A program made the translations under genes and the position numbers. A DNA stretch of 64,000 nt from Collybia mongolica. Lineage: Eukaryota; Basidiomycota; Agaricomycetes; Agaricales; Clitocybaceae. The notes below the pieces were generated by a model that made no database searches, was not told the DNA's origin, and was given only the letters and a program-made list of their open reading frames with translations. Of the stretch, positions 25,460-38,451 are shown in pieces (within the stretch, counting starts at the first letter, position 1; every line of letters begins with the position of its first letter). The stretch lies in assembly GCA_013420905.1 (NCBI GenBank), contig JAAXNY010000010.1, forward strand, positions 992,001-1,056,000. The letters run 5' to 3'.

Positions 25460-26636
25460 ATGCCGCGATCTGTTTCCCCCCCACCACAAAAACGTGCTCG
25501 TCTCACCCAGTCACCATCATCTCAACCTCACCACAAACTAGACTCACCGAACGGACAAATGAGAGACTCATTGCCTCCATTATCTCTCTCCATCCTCGGT
25601 GTCGAACCTCTCGATGAGTTTATCAAAGAAATAGCCGATTTTATCCACCACATGATAGTTACGCGCCCTGATATCGCAGGGAACGTCGAGGTTGAGGCGA
25701 AAATTGGCATCCTTCGCGATCGCATGACAGGCCAAAGAATAGCGCTGCCTGTGCGCGTCGAGACAGGCATGTAAATCTTATCCTCTATCGTTGCTGTGTT
25801 CTTATCTGGACCAACACAGTTTTGGCGCCTGACAGCATAGAGTGCCGCTTTGAATCTAACATGTCTGTGGTACGTTCCTATCATATACGGACGTGCGGGG
25901 TCTCCCAGTGAACGGGACGAGAGCAGAACCAACACAAACACTACAACAACTTACTGAACAACCTCAAAACCGCCTCCGCGCAGCCCTCCCATCCGGCGAG
26001 TCCCCTGGGATACAATCACCTCTACCTCATCGATTCCTTCTACGCCTCAGAAAAATCACACGACCGGGACAAGATTCGCGTGACGCGCGAAGAGAAAACC
26101 GGCGTGGTCACCGAGTGCATGCGCAAGATTCGGCTGGGGGACCTGAACATCTACAGTCCGAAGCGTGCCGCGGACTGGCGCGTGAGTGTTAATCTGGAAG
26201 CCCCTGGTGCGTTGCCTGCTCTCTTGCGCCATATCATCATCTCCCGCAGAAGTTGAGACCCGGCCTTTGCTCGCGAACACAGTATCGCATCCAGTGGGGT
26301 CGCCGACACATACGCGAAGAAAAGATAGGATGAGCTACTCCCACGAAGAATTCAATATCGACCTCACGCAAGTCACCTCTTCAACATCGCCGTCGACGCC
26401 CGTAGGTTTATCGATGCCTTTCTGATTGGGCTGATTAACTTCATCCCCTGTAGCCGCAAGTCCTGCACGAATTAGAAATTGAGATTGCGCGCTCTGAACT
26501 TCTGTTGTCAACGGCGGCGAAACGGGGCGATCCGAACGTCCCAGAACATGACAGGAGCGCATTCGACGAGCTTATCCGTGCCTTTGTAAATAATGCGAGG
26601 ATCCTTGTCCGGAACTCAAGCGAAGGGTGGCAATAA
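25460..26636 (+). CDS. cet1: mRNA 5'-triphosphatase, Cet1-type capping enzyme beta subunit
   Basis: The start is MPRSVSPPPQKR, a disordered N-terminus. The tunnel-fold core follows with the metal-binding strands of the family: NVEVEAKIGIL near the start and VLHELEIEIARSELLL near the end. Between them lie DSIECRFESNMS, YLIDSFYAS, RVTREEKTGVV, RKIRLGDLNIYSP, DWRVSVNLEAP and KDRMSYSHEEFNIDLTQV. The last two are characteristic beta strands lining the tunnel. Family knowledge: this metal-dependent enzyme removes the gamma phosphate from nascent pre-mRNA before guanylylation. Five or so introns are needed; an intron joins NLEAP to EVETRP in frame. The stop is TAA at 26634-26636. The convergent neighbour ends 166 bp away. 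Confidence 0.93.
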
Positions 26637-26802
26637 ACTCATCGTATGCACGCCAGAACAGGTTCGACATATTTAAAATGTCGTTAACATCTTCAGCCTG
26701 TTGGGATAATTTTACAAGATTGTTAGAAATAGGATGGTAGTGTAGAAGGTATACTATAAATAAGACAAGACGAGTCGCAAAGCCACACAGGAAGTATAAC
26801 AA

Positions 26803-28515
26803 TCATAGTCCAACGACGTCCACCAAGTCACCATCGTCCAAATCAGCCTCACCAATTTCGACATCATTTCCCATTTTGTCTCCGTCGACAGACAACGCGG
26901 GTTGCGTCTCTGATGCCTGACCTTTCTTTCCTCCAGCGGCGCCCTTCCGACCTCCTTTACCTTTACTTGTAGTCTCCAGACCAAATATTTTCGGGTATTG
27001 ATCTGCGACACCGGCCTTCTTGAGGAAAGCCTTCACGATTGCACCACATTTGGTTGTCGGCCGGACAGTAAGAGTGATATCCTTCGTGATTGTCGAGCGT
27101 AGGATAAGCTTGAATGTGTTGTCGTCGCCGTCCGATTCGGCATCTGATTCTTGTGTCCCCCCAGGTGGGGTAAGCGCATCCGTGTCAGATAGAACTTCTA
27201 CGGGAGTGGCGGGATCAAAGGTCTCTGTGGAAGCTAACGGATTCTTCCGGATGTAATCATATGTGACTTTATCGCAAGCAACTGATACCAATCTTGTTAG
27301 CATGCGCAAAAAACGCACTCAGCGGAAGAAACATGCCAAGTTCAGCTTCGCCCCACATCTTTAGAGTAATGGGTGTTACTGAGGAATAGAGGCGGGTGCC
27401 ATTGTAACACACGATGAGACTTTCCATCAAGATGGAAGCTTCCTCCGCCGTTGCCTCAAATAAGTCACGGAAGTTATCATCCTATTCATTATCAGGTCAA
27501 TCCTATCGTAAATAATGGAATGGCGTACCCTGTTCATCTTGAAAACCCAGACATCTTCTTTCCCAGCCTCATTTAGGGGATGGGGTTGCCATCTCACGGA
27601 TATCGTGACTGTGTCATGTTCTGCCACTGATGATGCACGCGTCGGGGGATGAGAGTGACTTATAGGTCTCGAGGCAATAGTCTCAGCTATGCGCGCTAGC
27701 TCAGGATTGGAAAACACTGTTTCTCCATTGTCATCGAGATCGATATGCACCGGGGACGCAGCGCGAGGTGCGTGGTCGAGAGTTTTCCTGGAGAATAAAT
27801 GAGAACTATTTTGCTTAGGAAGTAAGGCCCGAAACCAACCGAACTACGTTCCGCGCATTTTGGATATGGTGGTAAGGTAGCGCGGGTGGCGGCGTTATTG
27901 ACTTGGAACGGCTTCTTTGTCGTTTTCGCTTCGTGGCCTGTGAGGCCCTTGGCTTCGAAACGCCAATAACTTCAACACCGTCGGATTCAGAGGAATCAGA
28001 GAGGCCAACAGATAAGAGTCTGGAAAGCAGGTAAGGTAAGCCATACTATGAACGCGTAATTTGAGACGCGTCGGCACACATTTGAACGCGTTGTGGGGCT
28101 CACGTGGTCTAGGGAGATAGAGAATGTTGAAAGAGCACTCACCGCGGATCTTTGGCGGTCTGCCATGAAGGTTTGGTCTCTTTCTTCTTCTGCTTGCGAG
28201 GTCGAGATGGAGCCTCCTCATCACTATCAGTGAGTTCGATAATCTTGGCTGTCTACCCATTCAGGTCATCTTCCTCACCAATTCCGGTATGAACTACATA
28301 CGCTTGTTTAGTTTTTCCAACCTTTCCCAGTGCTGATTCGTCCGCTTCCGGTTCCGCATGAACATTTCGTCGTCATCTCTAACATGAATCTGATTTGCGG
28401 GGCTCGTGCTCGACGAGGCTCCTGGAGTTGGCGCGGATGTTTGGGCTACTTGAGAAGGTGCCTTCGCCTTGAGGACGGGCCTTGGTCGGGGACGGGGACG
28501 GGTGGATTCTGCCAT
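26803..28515 (-). CDS. Rad60/Esc2/NIP45-family protein with two SUMO-like domains
   Basis: The start ATG at 28513-28515 reads MAESTRPRPRPRPVLKAKA, a basic disordered head. The second exon contains AKIIELTDSDEEAP, a good SUMO-interacting motif (hydrophobic core followed by acidic residues), and further on DGVEVIGVS. A first SUMO-like domain spans about 27340-27640 (DTVTISVRW ... VWVFKMNR ... NFRDLFEATAEEA). The C-terminal one reads FKLILRSTITKDITLTVRP and ends DVEIGEADLDDGDLVDVVGL, as in the Rad60 SLD. Family knowledge: these proteins guide SUMO pathway enzymes in replication-fork repair and genome stability. The gene has about five introns. It is divergent from the GCFC gene, with about 100 bp between start codons. 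Confidence 0.85.
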
Positions 28516-28616
28516 TCCGGTGTTCGCTTCGTGAATGCTTAAGGCAAGAATATAACCGTGGGAAACTTCTAAATTTCGCGAAGGTCATTCACAAGTCACG
28601 TGGATTGCCTCACTCA
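28516..28616. promoter_or_regulatory. Short bidirectional promoter region
   Basis: Only 101 bp separate the divergent start codons of the Rad60-like and GCFC-domain genes. Both core promoters and 5' leaders must lie here or overlap the coding regions. No TATA-like box stands out. Confidence 0.6.
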
Positions 28617-31460
28617 ATGGCCTCTACACCGCCAATCATCTTCAAGAGGAAGGCAAAGCCAGCCCCAAGGACAAGACAATCGTCTCCCGACAATGACACG
28701 GAAACAGGAACGACGCCAGTAGGGGACGATTCACCAAGCACTCTGGCAGTGAAGTTGAAGAACAAAGTCAAAAAGTCACGGCCAAAATCGCGGCTCAGCT
28801 TTGGTGGCGACGACGACGACGAGGTTTGCGTGCTTAATGCCCTGAAGAATTCCATGTTAATGAGTGGCTGAGTAGGAGAGTGGGGGTGACGTATTTCAGG
28901 TCAAGAAATCTAATCTGAGTCGCAAACTAGCTTTGGGCAAAAATGCAGCGTTCGTTATTCTGTCTTGGTCGCATCCTTCCGCTCACGAGTACCGTACAGG
29001 AGCGTTCCTTTAAGTCTTGACCAGGCGACTATCTCCCCAAGCCGTGGCCCGACCTATGATCAAGCATATCTTCAGCAACTCAAAGCTAGCACCCCAACAT
29101 CCCGGCCAGCTGCAGTAAGTAATGCTTACGACACCGACATATCTATAGATGTGGAAGATGCACCCATGATGAGTGTTGATACCATGGATACATTAGGTTA
29201 GTTCTCAGTGTGTTTCATACCCTTTGCTCATGCTGTTGTAGTTGCATCGGAAGCAATTATTCCTTCCGAGTCCTCCATTCAAGTTGCACGGGAGAAACGG
29301 GAGCGTTTCCGTAAGACAGGGATATTGGGCGATGAAGACTTTATTTCTTTGTCAGTTGTCCGAAGAAGTGAGGATTCAGGACCTCACCCTGAGAGTCGAC
29401 TTGTTAGAGAGGAAGATGAGCTGGGTGAAGGTGACGATGGTCAGTAGATCTTGGAAAGTCACCCGTCGTTTCGCGAATCGAATCGTTTTTTCCAGAGTTT
29501 GCAGAGTATACCAATGCACAAGAAAGAATAGCCCTTGGCAAAAAGTCTCGCAAATTAGAAGCTGGCAAACGGCGCGATGCTATGAAAGAAATGATCGCAG
29601 ATGCGTGCGTAACTTTCTGTATTATCCATGCATGTATTGAGTGACCGCCATCAGGGAAGAAGATGAAGAGACGGCCGAATGGGAACAAGAACAGCTTCGA
29701 CGTGGCGGTCATAGGACTCCTGATTCCCGACCTTCAACCCCGAAGGTCAAGGAGACCTACAAGCCAGCACCTAGTAAGTATATTTCAGGGGTCTGAGCTT
29801 CTTATCTTGACAAACCCTGCTCTATAGTTCCAGCCACGATACCTATACCTACGTTAGGTCCTGCTATAGCTCGCCTAGCAGCCCAACTCACACAATTAAC
29901 AACATCCCATACAAATAATACTGCCTCGCTTAATGCACTCGCACAAGAGCGAGGAGAGGTCGATGATAGGGAAAAAGAGATGAGGGAAATGGTGGGCAGG
30001 GCAGAGGTCAAGAGGGCTTGGTTCGATAGTTTCAAGGAATGGATTGAAGGGGTTGCCGGATTCTTGGACGAAAAGGTATACATAATAACTCTATGGTTTA
30101 CAAGATGCTCAAAGTCATCATGTAGTATCCGCTACTAGAAAAGTTGGAAGAAGAGCATATATCCCTTCTGCGAGAACGATCTGCAATGATCACCCAATGG
30201 CGCCACGCGGACGATGAAGACGATCTTACGACCATCCTTGGAACCCTCCCCACGAAGCCCACAGCTGAAACAGAAACAGAAGAGACCGATGAACTGGGAC
30301 GTGTCATCCCTAAACCTAGTCTAACAGTTCTAAGGCGTGAACGCCGCGACGCACGTATACGGCGACGTCAACTTCGCGAACCCCAGAGATCAACAGAAGA
30401 GGAAGGATATTCGACCGATGGGTCCCTCCCAGATCCCGAAGCGTCTGACTACTCAACTGCGGTCAAGTCGCTTGCAATAAGGACAAAAGATGTGTTAGCC
30501 GACGTGAGGGCCGAAGAATTTCGTGATCCTGGGAAAGGCCGCTGGAATGCTTGGAGAGAGAAGTATGCAGATAGCTATGTTGGTGCGTGGGGAGGGTTGG
30601 GTGTTGTGAGTGTCTGGGAATTTTGGGTGCGATTGGAGATGGTTGGTTGGGATTGTATTGAGGTTCGATTTGACACTGTTGACGTGTCCAACCCTCGTAT
30701 TAATATTCCACATTCAGGATCCAAGAAGCTTGGATAGCTTCAAATGGTACAAGGGACTCTACGCGTACTCGAGACCAGAGGGTGGTGAGGGCGAACAAGG
30801 CGAGCTTGGACCAGATGGGGATCTCGTGGCTTCCATGATATCGACGGCCGTCATTCCAAGATTGTGTGCAGTAATTGCTGAGACACTTGATCCATATTCG
30901 GAGAGGCATATCAGGAGGATGATCGACCTGACTGAAGAAGTGGAGGCTAGTGTGGAAGATGGAAACGCAAAACTTCAGGTAGGTTTACTCCTTTTATCAC
31001 CGATTCAATATATTTGCTTACTGTCACTTGACCTGACTAGATACTCATGAAGTCTGTGATCGTGACGTTCCAAACCGCAATTGCTCACACGGAGGCCCTT
31101 CTATCACGATACATGTCTATACATCACGGAGCTTCCCCGTTCAATCCTGAAACGATACCTGCTCGAAGGCGATTCCTCACACGGCGCGTCAAACTTCTCA
31201 GAAATTTATTACGTTGGAGAAAACACTCGGGAGAACGGTTTGGTGTTGGTTTGATGGCCGAGCGGCTTATCGAGAGATGTATACTCATTGCAGCCGAGGG
31301 AGGTTGGGAAGTTGGAGGGGAAGAAATTACGCGAAAGGTGGGCCCAACCCTTGCTTCAATCAACGAAAAAAACAACGTACTTTCTTTACCCCAGGTTGCC
31401 GCAATGTTACCAAATGATATTGTCGTTCCAGCTTTGAGAAGGCGACTTTCAACACGATAA
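28617..31460 (+). CDS. GCFC-domain protein (PAXBP1/GCFC2-like), nuclear
   Basis: It begins MASTPPIIFKRKAKPAPRT, followed by a disordered basic/acidic head (about residues 10-80). Further exons give charged helices, for example VAREKRERFRKTGILGDEDF and IALGKKSRKLEAGKRRDAMK. A coiled-coil-like segment follows (EERGEVDDREKEMREMVGRA region, 29940-30010). The GCFC core is clear: YADSYVGAWGGLGVVSVWEF, VRLEMVGWDCIE and, after an intron, DSFKWYKGLYAYSRPEGGEG and VIPRLCAVIAETLDPYS. The C-terminus is helical and ends VPALRRRLSTR with TAA at 31458-31460. Family knowledge: GCFC proteins occur in nuclear complexes linked to splicing and lariat-intron release. About nine introns are needed. The model is complete from start to stop, though a few borders are uncertain. 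Confidence 0.85.
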
Positions 31461-32634
31461 AGTATTAGCTACGTCTGTTCTGTAGTCCGCCATCTAGACA
31501 CGTGTGAGTGCTGAGTTGCATTAACGGAAACACAGTATGTCAGAAGCGGGTACGTCTGTTATTCCGTGGAATTCGCGTTAAAATAAACATTCTTATTACG
31601 ATAAAAGGACTACAAGCGGCTTACTTTTAATCAAACTTAAGGTCCGTACGTTCTTTATGGTCTGAATTTCACACAGCAATGTCTGCGAGCAAGGCCCTAT
31701 TAAAGTGGCAGTGCTAGCGACCACTCGCTTTTGCCCACGCTGTCACCCTAAACTTGCACGCCACAAAAATACTGTGAAGCATCATGACCCCCATAAACTG
31801 CATCTACTGCATACCGTCATTTTTGGGCTGGCTCGTTCCGCTGTCAGACACTTCTCCAAGCCTCTCCCATGCGTGTCCGACATGGCTGTGCTTAGAGCTG
31901 ATTAGTTCACTGTCGTTCTATGTACAAGGCTTTTTAACTAACTCCATATACCTTTAAGGCATCACGCCCTCACACCAGCTGCTCAAAGCTCATTATGTTT
32001 CTCATTCTAGCTTTACATGCGCTATAATTCATTTGTTGCTGAGTTTGATACTATGTTTGCTCCATTGACCGCCTGGCCTGATCACCTGATTGAACACCCA
32101 ACGATGGGAAAATTATGCTTAACTGGATAATGGTTCTGTGCTCCCTCCATAAGCAAATATCTTTACCCCGCTTGACATGGCGTGTTGGCCTTTCTCGCAG
32201 CGCCATGGCTAATATTTTATACGAACATGCCTAGAAACATCTGGTGAGCCCCCCAATTACAGGAATGCAGAGCAGACCCCCTAATGGAAGGACCTGTGCC
32301 ACCTAGTTGCTCCAATTCTAATATGCGGTCTGCACGCAAAGTGGTACACATACTTCGTTGAAATGATTTGCGAATGATAGTTCATACGCGGTTTTAAATT
32401 TGGGTCCGAAGTTTGCTCCCATCTGCAACGCGTCCCGTGTGTGAGGTACTTCGGTCATTCGGGAACCCACCCCACACCTGTTCGCTCCATGTCAGGTCAA
32501 ATCTGGAAACTTGCATTACATATTACCCTTGGCTGGTACTTAATCAGTGCCGTGTCGAGGTCCTTTTTCCTTGATCGACCGCCGTTACAATCCACTTATC
32601 TTCGTGGTGTTGGTCACCCCATCCTGTCCCCAAT
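31461..32634. other. Intergenic, no gene seen
   Basis: About 1.2 kb between the GCFC gene and the aquaglyceroporin. Short open frames are present on the plus strand but show no motifs. The promoter of the aquaglyceroporin should lie at the right end. Confidence 0.5.
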
Positions 32635-34128
32635 ATGCCGCCCCCAGATTCCGCCGATACCAATAATTGGAATTCCTCTCGCGACTCCACTGGCAAAGAG
32701 ACCCCTCTCCACCGAGAGCACTTGAACGAAAGTGACGCCCCACGTTATCATAATTCCCATGTTACACACTACCCTAATCGGTGGTCGAGATATCGGTATG
32801 TCTTTGACTTGAATCAAACCGCAGCCATGTCCAGATTTTAAGTAAATTAGCGAATTTCTCCGCGAACCAGTTGCCGAATTTCTCGGCGTTGCTATACTCG
32901 TAATTTTTGGTGCTGGAGTCGACTGCCAGGTTGTCCTTTCCATGAACTCAAACGTCGCATCTTTTCCTAGAGGGGTGAGTTTAGAATTTACTTATTCACT
33001 CCGGAGCTGTGCCGATGACTCTTGGCAAAGGATTACCTTTCTATCAACTTCGGATGGGGCATTGGAACCGCCTTGGGCGTCTGGGTGTCCGGTGGTATAT
33101 CCGGCGGTCATATTAATCCTGCCGTACGGTCAACATCTAATAATACAGTCCTTCTCTCTAACTTATCTCAAGATAACCCTTGCGTTCGCAACGTACCGAG
33201 GCTTTCCCTGGAAGAAAGTCCCCGTACGAAATTCTTCCTTCATAGTACAGTCAAAAAAATACTAATGCACATCTGTAGATTTATATATTCGCTCAAGTCA
33301 TGGGCGGATTAGTCGGGGCTGGTCTTGTTTACGCGAATTACATCCACGCCATTGACATCGTCGAAGGTGGACGTCACATACGAACTCAAGCCACCGCAAG
33401 TCTTTTCTCGACGTACGCTGTAAGTCCAACCTCCTCCCCTCCCCACCCCATGCCAAGGAATTTACACGAATTTTTGGATATTCCTCTAGCTGCCTTACAT
33501 GACGAATGTTTCGTCATTTTTCTCCGAGTTCCTGGCTACTGCGGTCCTCGTGATCGCAGTTTTCGCGATGACGGATCAGAAGAACCTGCCCCCACCCACA
33601 GGCCTCGCTCCACTATTTCTGTTCTTCCTTGTCCTCGGCCTCGGAACATCTCTCGGAATGGAGACCGGTGAGGCCCAATTCGCAAAAGTATGACACCTCG
33701 AGCCGTCCTAACGAGTCGGATGATTAGGTTACGCTGTGAACCCCGCCCGTGATTTTGGCCCACGTCTCCTGACTTCCATGGTCGGATACGGAAAAGACGT
33801 ATATACGTTTAGGAAGTAGGTATTCTGACGCAACGGGATGTTGTGGAATATGCTCAAGAGTATATGACAGTCAATACTGGCTTTGGTGCCCTATTCTAGG
33901 TCCAATCCTCGGGGCCCAGGTGGGTGCGTTCTTTTATGACGCCTTTTTGTTTACTGGCGAAGAAAGCTTCTTCAACAAACCGTGCGTGCTTCTTTCATTC
34001 TCTCTCTCTCTCGTGGCTCAAGGTCAATGTCTTCTAGCGACGCTCGTGCACGTCAGCTACACCTCCACGCACCACCTGAACAACGACCCCATCCTCCGGC
34101 CGGCGCAGATCATACTGTTACTGTTTAA
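32635..34128 (+). CDS. Aquaglyceroporin (MIP family channel)
   Basis: The start is [15 protein letters not shown], a hydrophilic N-terminal tail of about 55 residues. An intron joins SRYR to [20 protein letters not shown], the first membrane helix. Both pore half-helices are visible: [12 protein letters not shown] (first NPA; the exon then continues [12 protein letters not shown]) and [14 protein letters not shown] (second NPA). Asp directly after NPAR is the usual mark of glycerol-conducting members. Six membrane segments can be traced, including [15 protein letters not shown] and [13 protein letters not shown]. About seven introns are needed. The last small exon starts after the intron ending at 34039 and gives a polar tail with TAA at 34126-34128; this final junction is the least certain. 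It is predicted to sit in the plasma membrane. Confidence 0.88.
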
Positions 34129-34417
34129 AAGTTAACCGAGGCGTCGAAGAAATGGCGCCTGGCGTCTCCAGAGGCCTGGGTACCTAGCCATTATCATTAT
34201 CTAGCCTATGTACTATAACGAAAACGACCAGATACGAACGACCTTGAGGTTGAGTGAAAGCTCGGTGGTGCGGACCGTTACTACTGGAGCAGGATAAATC
34301 AAGATAATAAGTATACACAATAGAACACGGTACTACATTGGAGCTACCCTTCTAATCAAGACAACAACCCTCTTATCGTACAAATCCCATACGGCATCCC
34401 GCCATACATTCAGAAAA

Positions 34418-36175
34418 TCACAGTCTTCCCATCACCCGCCCCACTGCCAATATGCCCCCCGCGACACTACCAAGAAGCAGTGCCCATACGCCGATGTCCC
34501 AGACGATACGCCGGCGGAACTGCTTCTTCTGCAAAGCGCGTTCTTTTCTCAGTAGAAGTTCATCAGCCCGGGGACTGCCTGGCGCTGATCCCTGCCGTAC
34601 ATGTCCAGGAAGCGGTGTGCCTGGGACCTGCGGCATCACAATAGAGAGCGGCCTCTTGAAGAAATGTGCAGTAACGTGCACCAGCGCTGGAATAAGATTA
34701 GCTAACAGAAACAGTTGCGCGACAAAAAAAATAAAAATAACATACCAGGGAAGAAGTAGGTGCTTGCCAGAGCCAGGACGAGGAGGATATCACTCAGTAC
34801 GCCGGACGCCCACACAGGGACCAACGCGAGGGCGGTACAAAGGATATACGAAAGCGTTTTCGACAATGGTATTCTCGTAGCATGGCGGATGCGCTCAGGA
34901 ACTGGGAGGGAAGGGGTGGTAATAATGAGCACTGGAATACCGAGGAGGAGCGTAAGCGCATTCAGTACAGCGGTGGTAATCGTAGACGATAGTTGAGGAT
35001 TCGATGACTGATAAGTTTGTTTGAGTGGGAATGATCAGGGAGGAAGAGTTACTTACCGGGCTGTTGGGATTTGCGGAGATTGTCACAAGGGGAAGGGTCA
35101 AGAGCACGGCTACAGCTACAGATATGACGGACAAGCCCTTGAAAGAGCGGACTTTGGATGTTTTGACAGTGGTGATAGGTTGGGCTGTCCATTTAAGAGA
35201 GGCGTATAGTGGTAGGGTGGAGGATGAAGTAAATGCAAAGGCGATGACGGCTAGAATTGGTATGTCAGACATTTATCAGCACGGGAACGATATTTAACGT
35301 ACTCGTTCCCTGCCAGAGGGTACCCATTTGGATCCGGTCCGGCTCAATTTGAAGAGTTTTTTGGGTGTGCGCATAGACAATACATCCCAACCAAGCAACG
35401 TAGGATGCAATTGAAAGCCAAGTTGAGTATATGACCCGCTTGGATGCGAGAGACTGAGCCAAAGACAAGGGAAAGACCGCCAGGGCTAAGACTATGACCA
35501 GGATAGGCTGGATGGGTAGTGCAGAAGATTCGGGAAGGATAGGTAGTAGTGCACGAGCGGACTCTGAGTAATATTCAGTAACAACCAAGGTATACTACAA
35601 GCAGACCGACCTCGAAGATAAGCCGTAGCTAGTAGGATCCTAAGGCTTCCGGTGCCCCCTCGAATCACACTTCTCAACATGGCGCGACGACGCTCTTTGC
35701 CTCTGCCCCGTGCGAACACGTCCAGGACAACATCCTCTAGATCCGCGGTCCGCACGTACCGCGCCAGCATGTACAAGACCTGCTTCGCAAACGCCGAAAG
35801 CACGGCGAAGACGAGTAACGGTGGGAGCCCGTATTTGAGAGGCAATGCGGTGTGCGGAAAGAGCATGGCGCCTAGTTTGAGATACGGTGCGAGGAGGTAA
35901 AGGAACACGACTGCGGGACCAAGAGGCGGAATTGATGCTCTCCGAGTATCGAACTGAGGGCTACGGCCATCGTCACCCTCGTCGTCGTCGGAAGAGAAAT
36001 CGAATGGGGTGTTGCTGTCTTCCAGGTCGTGGACAAGAATAAGTGCCGCAGAGGAATCGAGAGTAGCGAGGATCGGAGAAGTGCTGCGCGAGGAGCCTGA
36101 CGAACTCGCTGAGCTCGTGGAGAGGCGCCTCGGGGACGGCATAGCCAGCGGGGGCGGGGGATTTCCCCAAACCAT
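34418..36175 (-). CDS. Polytopic membrane protein, basidiomycete type, function unknown
   Basis: The start chosen is ATG at 36173-36175 (MVWGNPPPPLAMPSPRR); an in-frame ATG 11 codons on is an alternative. A Ser-rich, acidic cytosolic head of about 75 residues is followed by some ten hydrophobic segments. These include AVVFLYLLAPYLKLGAMLF, YGLPPLLVFAVLSAF, IQPILVIVLALAVFPLSLA, WLSIASYVAWLGCIVY, GLSVISVAVAVLLTLPLV and ILLVLALASTYFLPALV. Near the C-terminus comes a basic stretch (LLLRKERALQKKQFRRRIVW) and a last helix (GVWALLLGSVAGGILAVGR). The pattern resembles fungal proteins annotated as amino-acid transporter-like, but I see no diagnostic substrate motif. At least four introns are present. 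No lesions are seen. Confidence 0.75.
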
Positions 36176-36922
36176 GTAGATGGAGAATAGTTATAAAGCG
36201 GAATAAATGCAGCTGTCTTGTCAGGAGTCTATTGATCTCTATTTGACATGACTTATCAACGACATGTAATAAACTCTCATGTAGCTTTCCCCCATCTGCT
36301 GCCCAGCGCTCATTCATCGAAGGCTGGCTAAAGCCACAGCAGAACCCTTGGCAGCGTATGGCAGAAGAGCCATTCACCTTCTTACTCTCAGGTGAGCTGC
36401 GCACCATGTGCACTTGAACAGTCTTCAGAGCTTGGAGTCACACCTGCTCGAAACGCGTGATGTACATGTGTGCCAGTCGTTCTATGAACATATCCCCCTT
36501 CAGTTCTATGCACAGTACGACTTGAGTCTACTCCTCTCAAGGCGAAGCATTGGGAGAGTCGGTCTTTGGCAACCGGTATTCAGTCATAGTCCTTTCGTCA
36601 CTGGCTTATATGGCACTTTCGGGCACAGGGAGCTATCGCAAACATAGCCAGGAGAGCGTTGATGGTTAGAAGGTGCATTCAACCGGATTGTCGCATGGTA
36701 TATTCTGAGACGACACTGTCGGCACATATGCCTTTTATTTTAGTTATCGATGTACGAGGAATGTGAGCATATGGTCGTATGTCTCTTTCTATATATATAA
36801 GTAAAAGAGCAAGGCCGAAAAGAACTACGCAACGATTTTCAGACTATATAATCGAGAGTCTTGTGAAGGTACGAATGTCACCGAACAATCAGCTGGGACG
36901 CCCATTGGTTCCTTGAGGTCAC
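36176..36922. other. Divergent intergenic region, no gene seen
   Basis: This separates the membrane protein gene from the homeodomain gene and should hold both promoters. A short AT alternation occurs near 36790-36800. No open frame has recognisable features. Confidence 0.5.
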
Positions 36923-38451
36923 ATGATGCCATTATTGGGCGACAACCGCAATTCAAGTTGGATAGATTACCACGAGGACGTTGCAAAAATGGATACCATT
37001 CCCCTCCCAACGCGCAAGGACAGGAAAGGTTCCCAAATTATCCGCGCTTCAAGAAAACAGTCCGAAATCCTCCTCAATCTATTTGCCCACAACCCCGTTG
37101 CCTCTCCCGAGAGCGTAAAGTCTGTGAGTGAGGAAACTGGCCTGTATGTATATCCTGCCACGCGAATACTTCTTGATTAATGGCATCTAAACCTCTATCT
37201 ACGTCAAGTCCGACGAAATGGATCAACTCGTGGTTCGTTCGTCAGCGGAGGAAGGCGCGCGATGTGACGACGACCGCCCAAGGTGCCATGTCGACCTATG
37301 CCATAGATAAGTTCAAGGCCGAGTATCAAGACCCTATTCTATTAGATGCAAGAGACGAAGGCCTAACTCGAAGAGATAAGCTTCCAGTGAAGAGGAAAGC
37401 AGATTCTGGACGAACAAAGAAAATCAAGACCGAACATGAGGACAATGAGAATGCTTCTCCGCACGTTATGCCTCTGTTTCCTCAATCTCCAAAACCTCCA
37501 CCATTACCACCAGCTAGCGGTGGGGCGCGGGATGTAGATCCTGCGCTCTTACCTTCAAAGTTTATCCTACGTGAAATGATCCCTCGGGTGTGGGTTCCAC
37601 CGGGATCGCATCGCCCCCCGACTCTCGGATCTACAACTTCGAACTTGAATTCAACTACTCATGCTACCCAAAACCAGTGTTTGTCCCATTCCAGCGCATA
37701 TACCACCCCACAAACGCGAATATCGGATGTTCGTACTATACTGCGGCCAGCTTCTCATAACAATACGCCACCTACTTCACGCTCTCGGCAACTCACGCAT
37801 ATACCTATCCGAGTTCAAAATGGCATCTCTAACGCCCTGCACTATCCACTTGATCCTGACCCCCATAGATCTCTTCCTGGTCGTTGGCATCATCACCAGC
37901 AACAGCCCCGACCCCATCAAGCATCCCATTTTGGTCCTGGGCGAACCGCCGGTCGCAAGCTACAAGCCAATGTTGACGCCCCGCTCTCTGCTCCTTCCGT
38001 TTTCACAACTGGACTTGCATCCGTACACAAATCTCTTTGTCTTGCCTAGCTATACCAACTGACGCAGATCTATAAGTCTTCCCATCCTGTAGTTTATCCT
38101 AATCCTACACCTATGAACGACGAAAACTGGCTTTCGGGACTCGGAACTGCTTTCGTAACTGGCCCTACTCCTGAAGTTGCGTCAGTCATGGCTCTACCCG
38201 CCCTGCCACCGCCGCTACCACCTCAACAGATTTACTGCTCGTTAACAGATCCTTCGACGACGCCCCTCAAATACTTGACTGTCCTCGAGCCGCTCGAAAG
38301 ATGTGTCGGGACTAACGGAGTGCATGCGGCGCTTCAACAGGACGTGCTGTTCGATCGACTGTTGGATGAAAATTTGGCTCGGATCGACCCGTTTCAAGCT
38401 GCAATGGGTCTTGTGTTCTTGTCCCGGCTCGGCTTAGAATGGGAGTATTGA
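36923..38451 (+). CDS. Homeodomain transcription-factor-like protein
   Basis: Two starts are possible: ATG at 36923, or ATG at 36989 (MDTIPLPTRKDRKGSQ). The homeodomain follows at once: RASRKQSEILLNLFAHNPVA (helix 1), SVSEETGL (helix 2). An intron then joins in frame to PTKWINSWFVRQRRKARD, the recognition helix with the invariant W and F and a basic end. After that comes a basic region (KLPVKRKADSGRTKKIKTE, a likely nuclear localisation signal). A long Pro/Ser/His-rich disordered stretch follows. A last intron at about 38024-38070 joins to a C-terminal exon ending GLVFLSRLGLEWEY. Helix 3 has Arg-Gln where the common WFxNRR would have Asn, a modest deviation. Regulatory targets are unknown; there is no mating-type-locus context. 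Confidence 0.75.
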
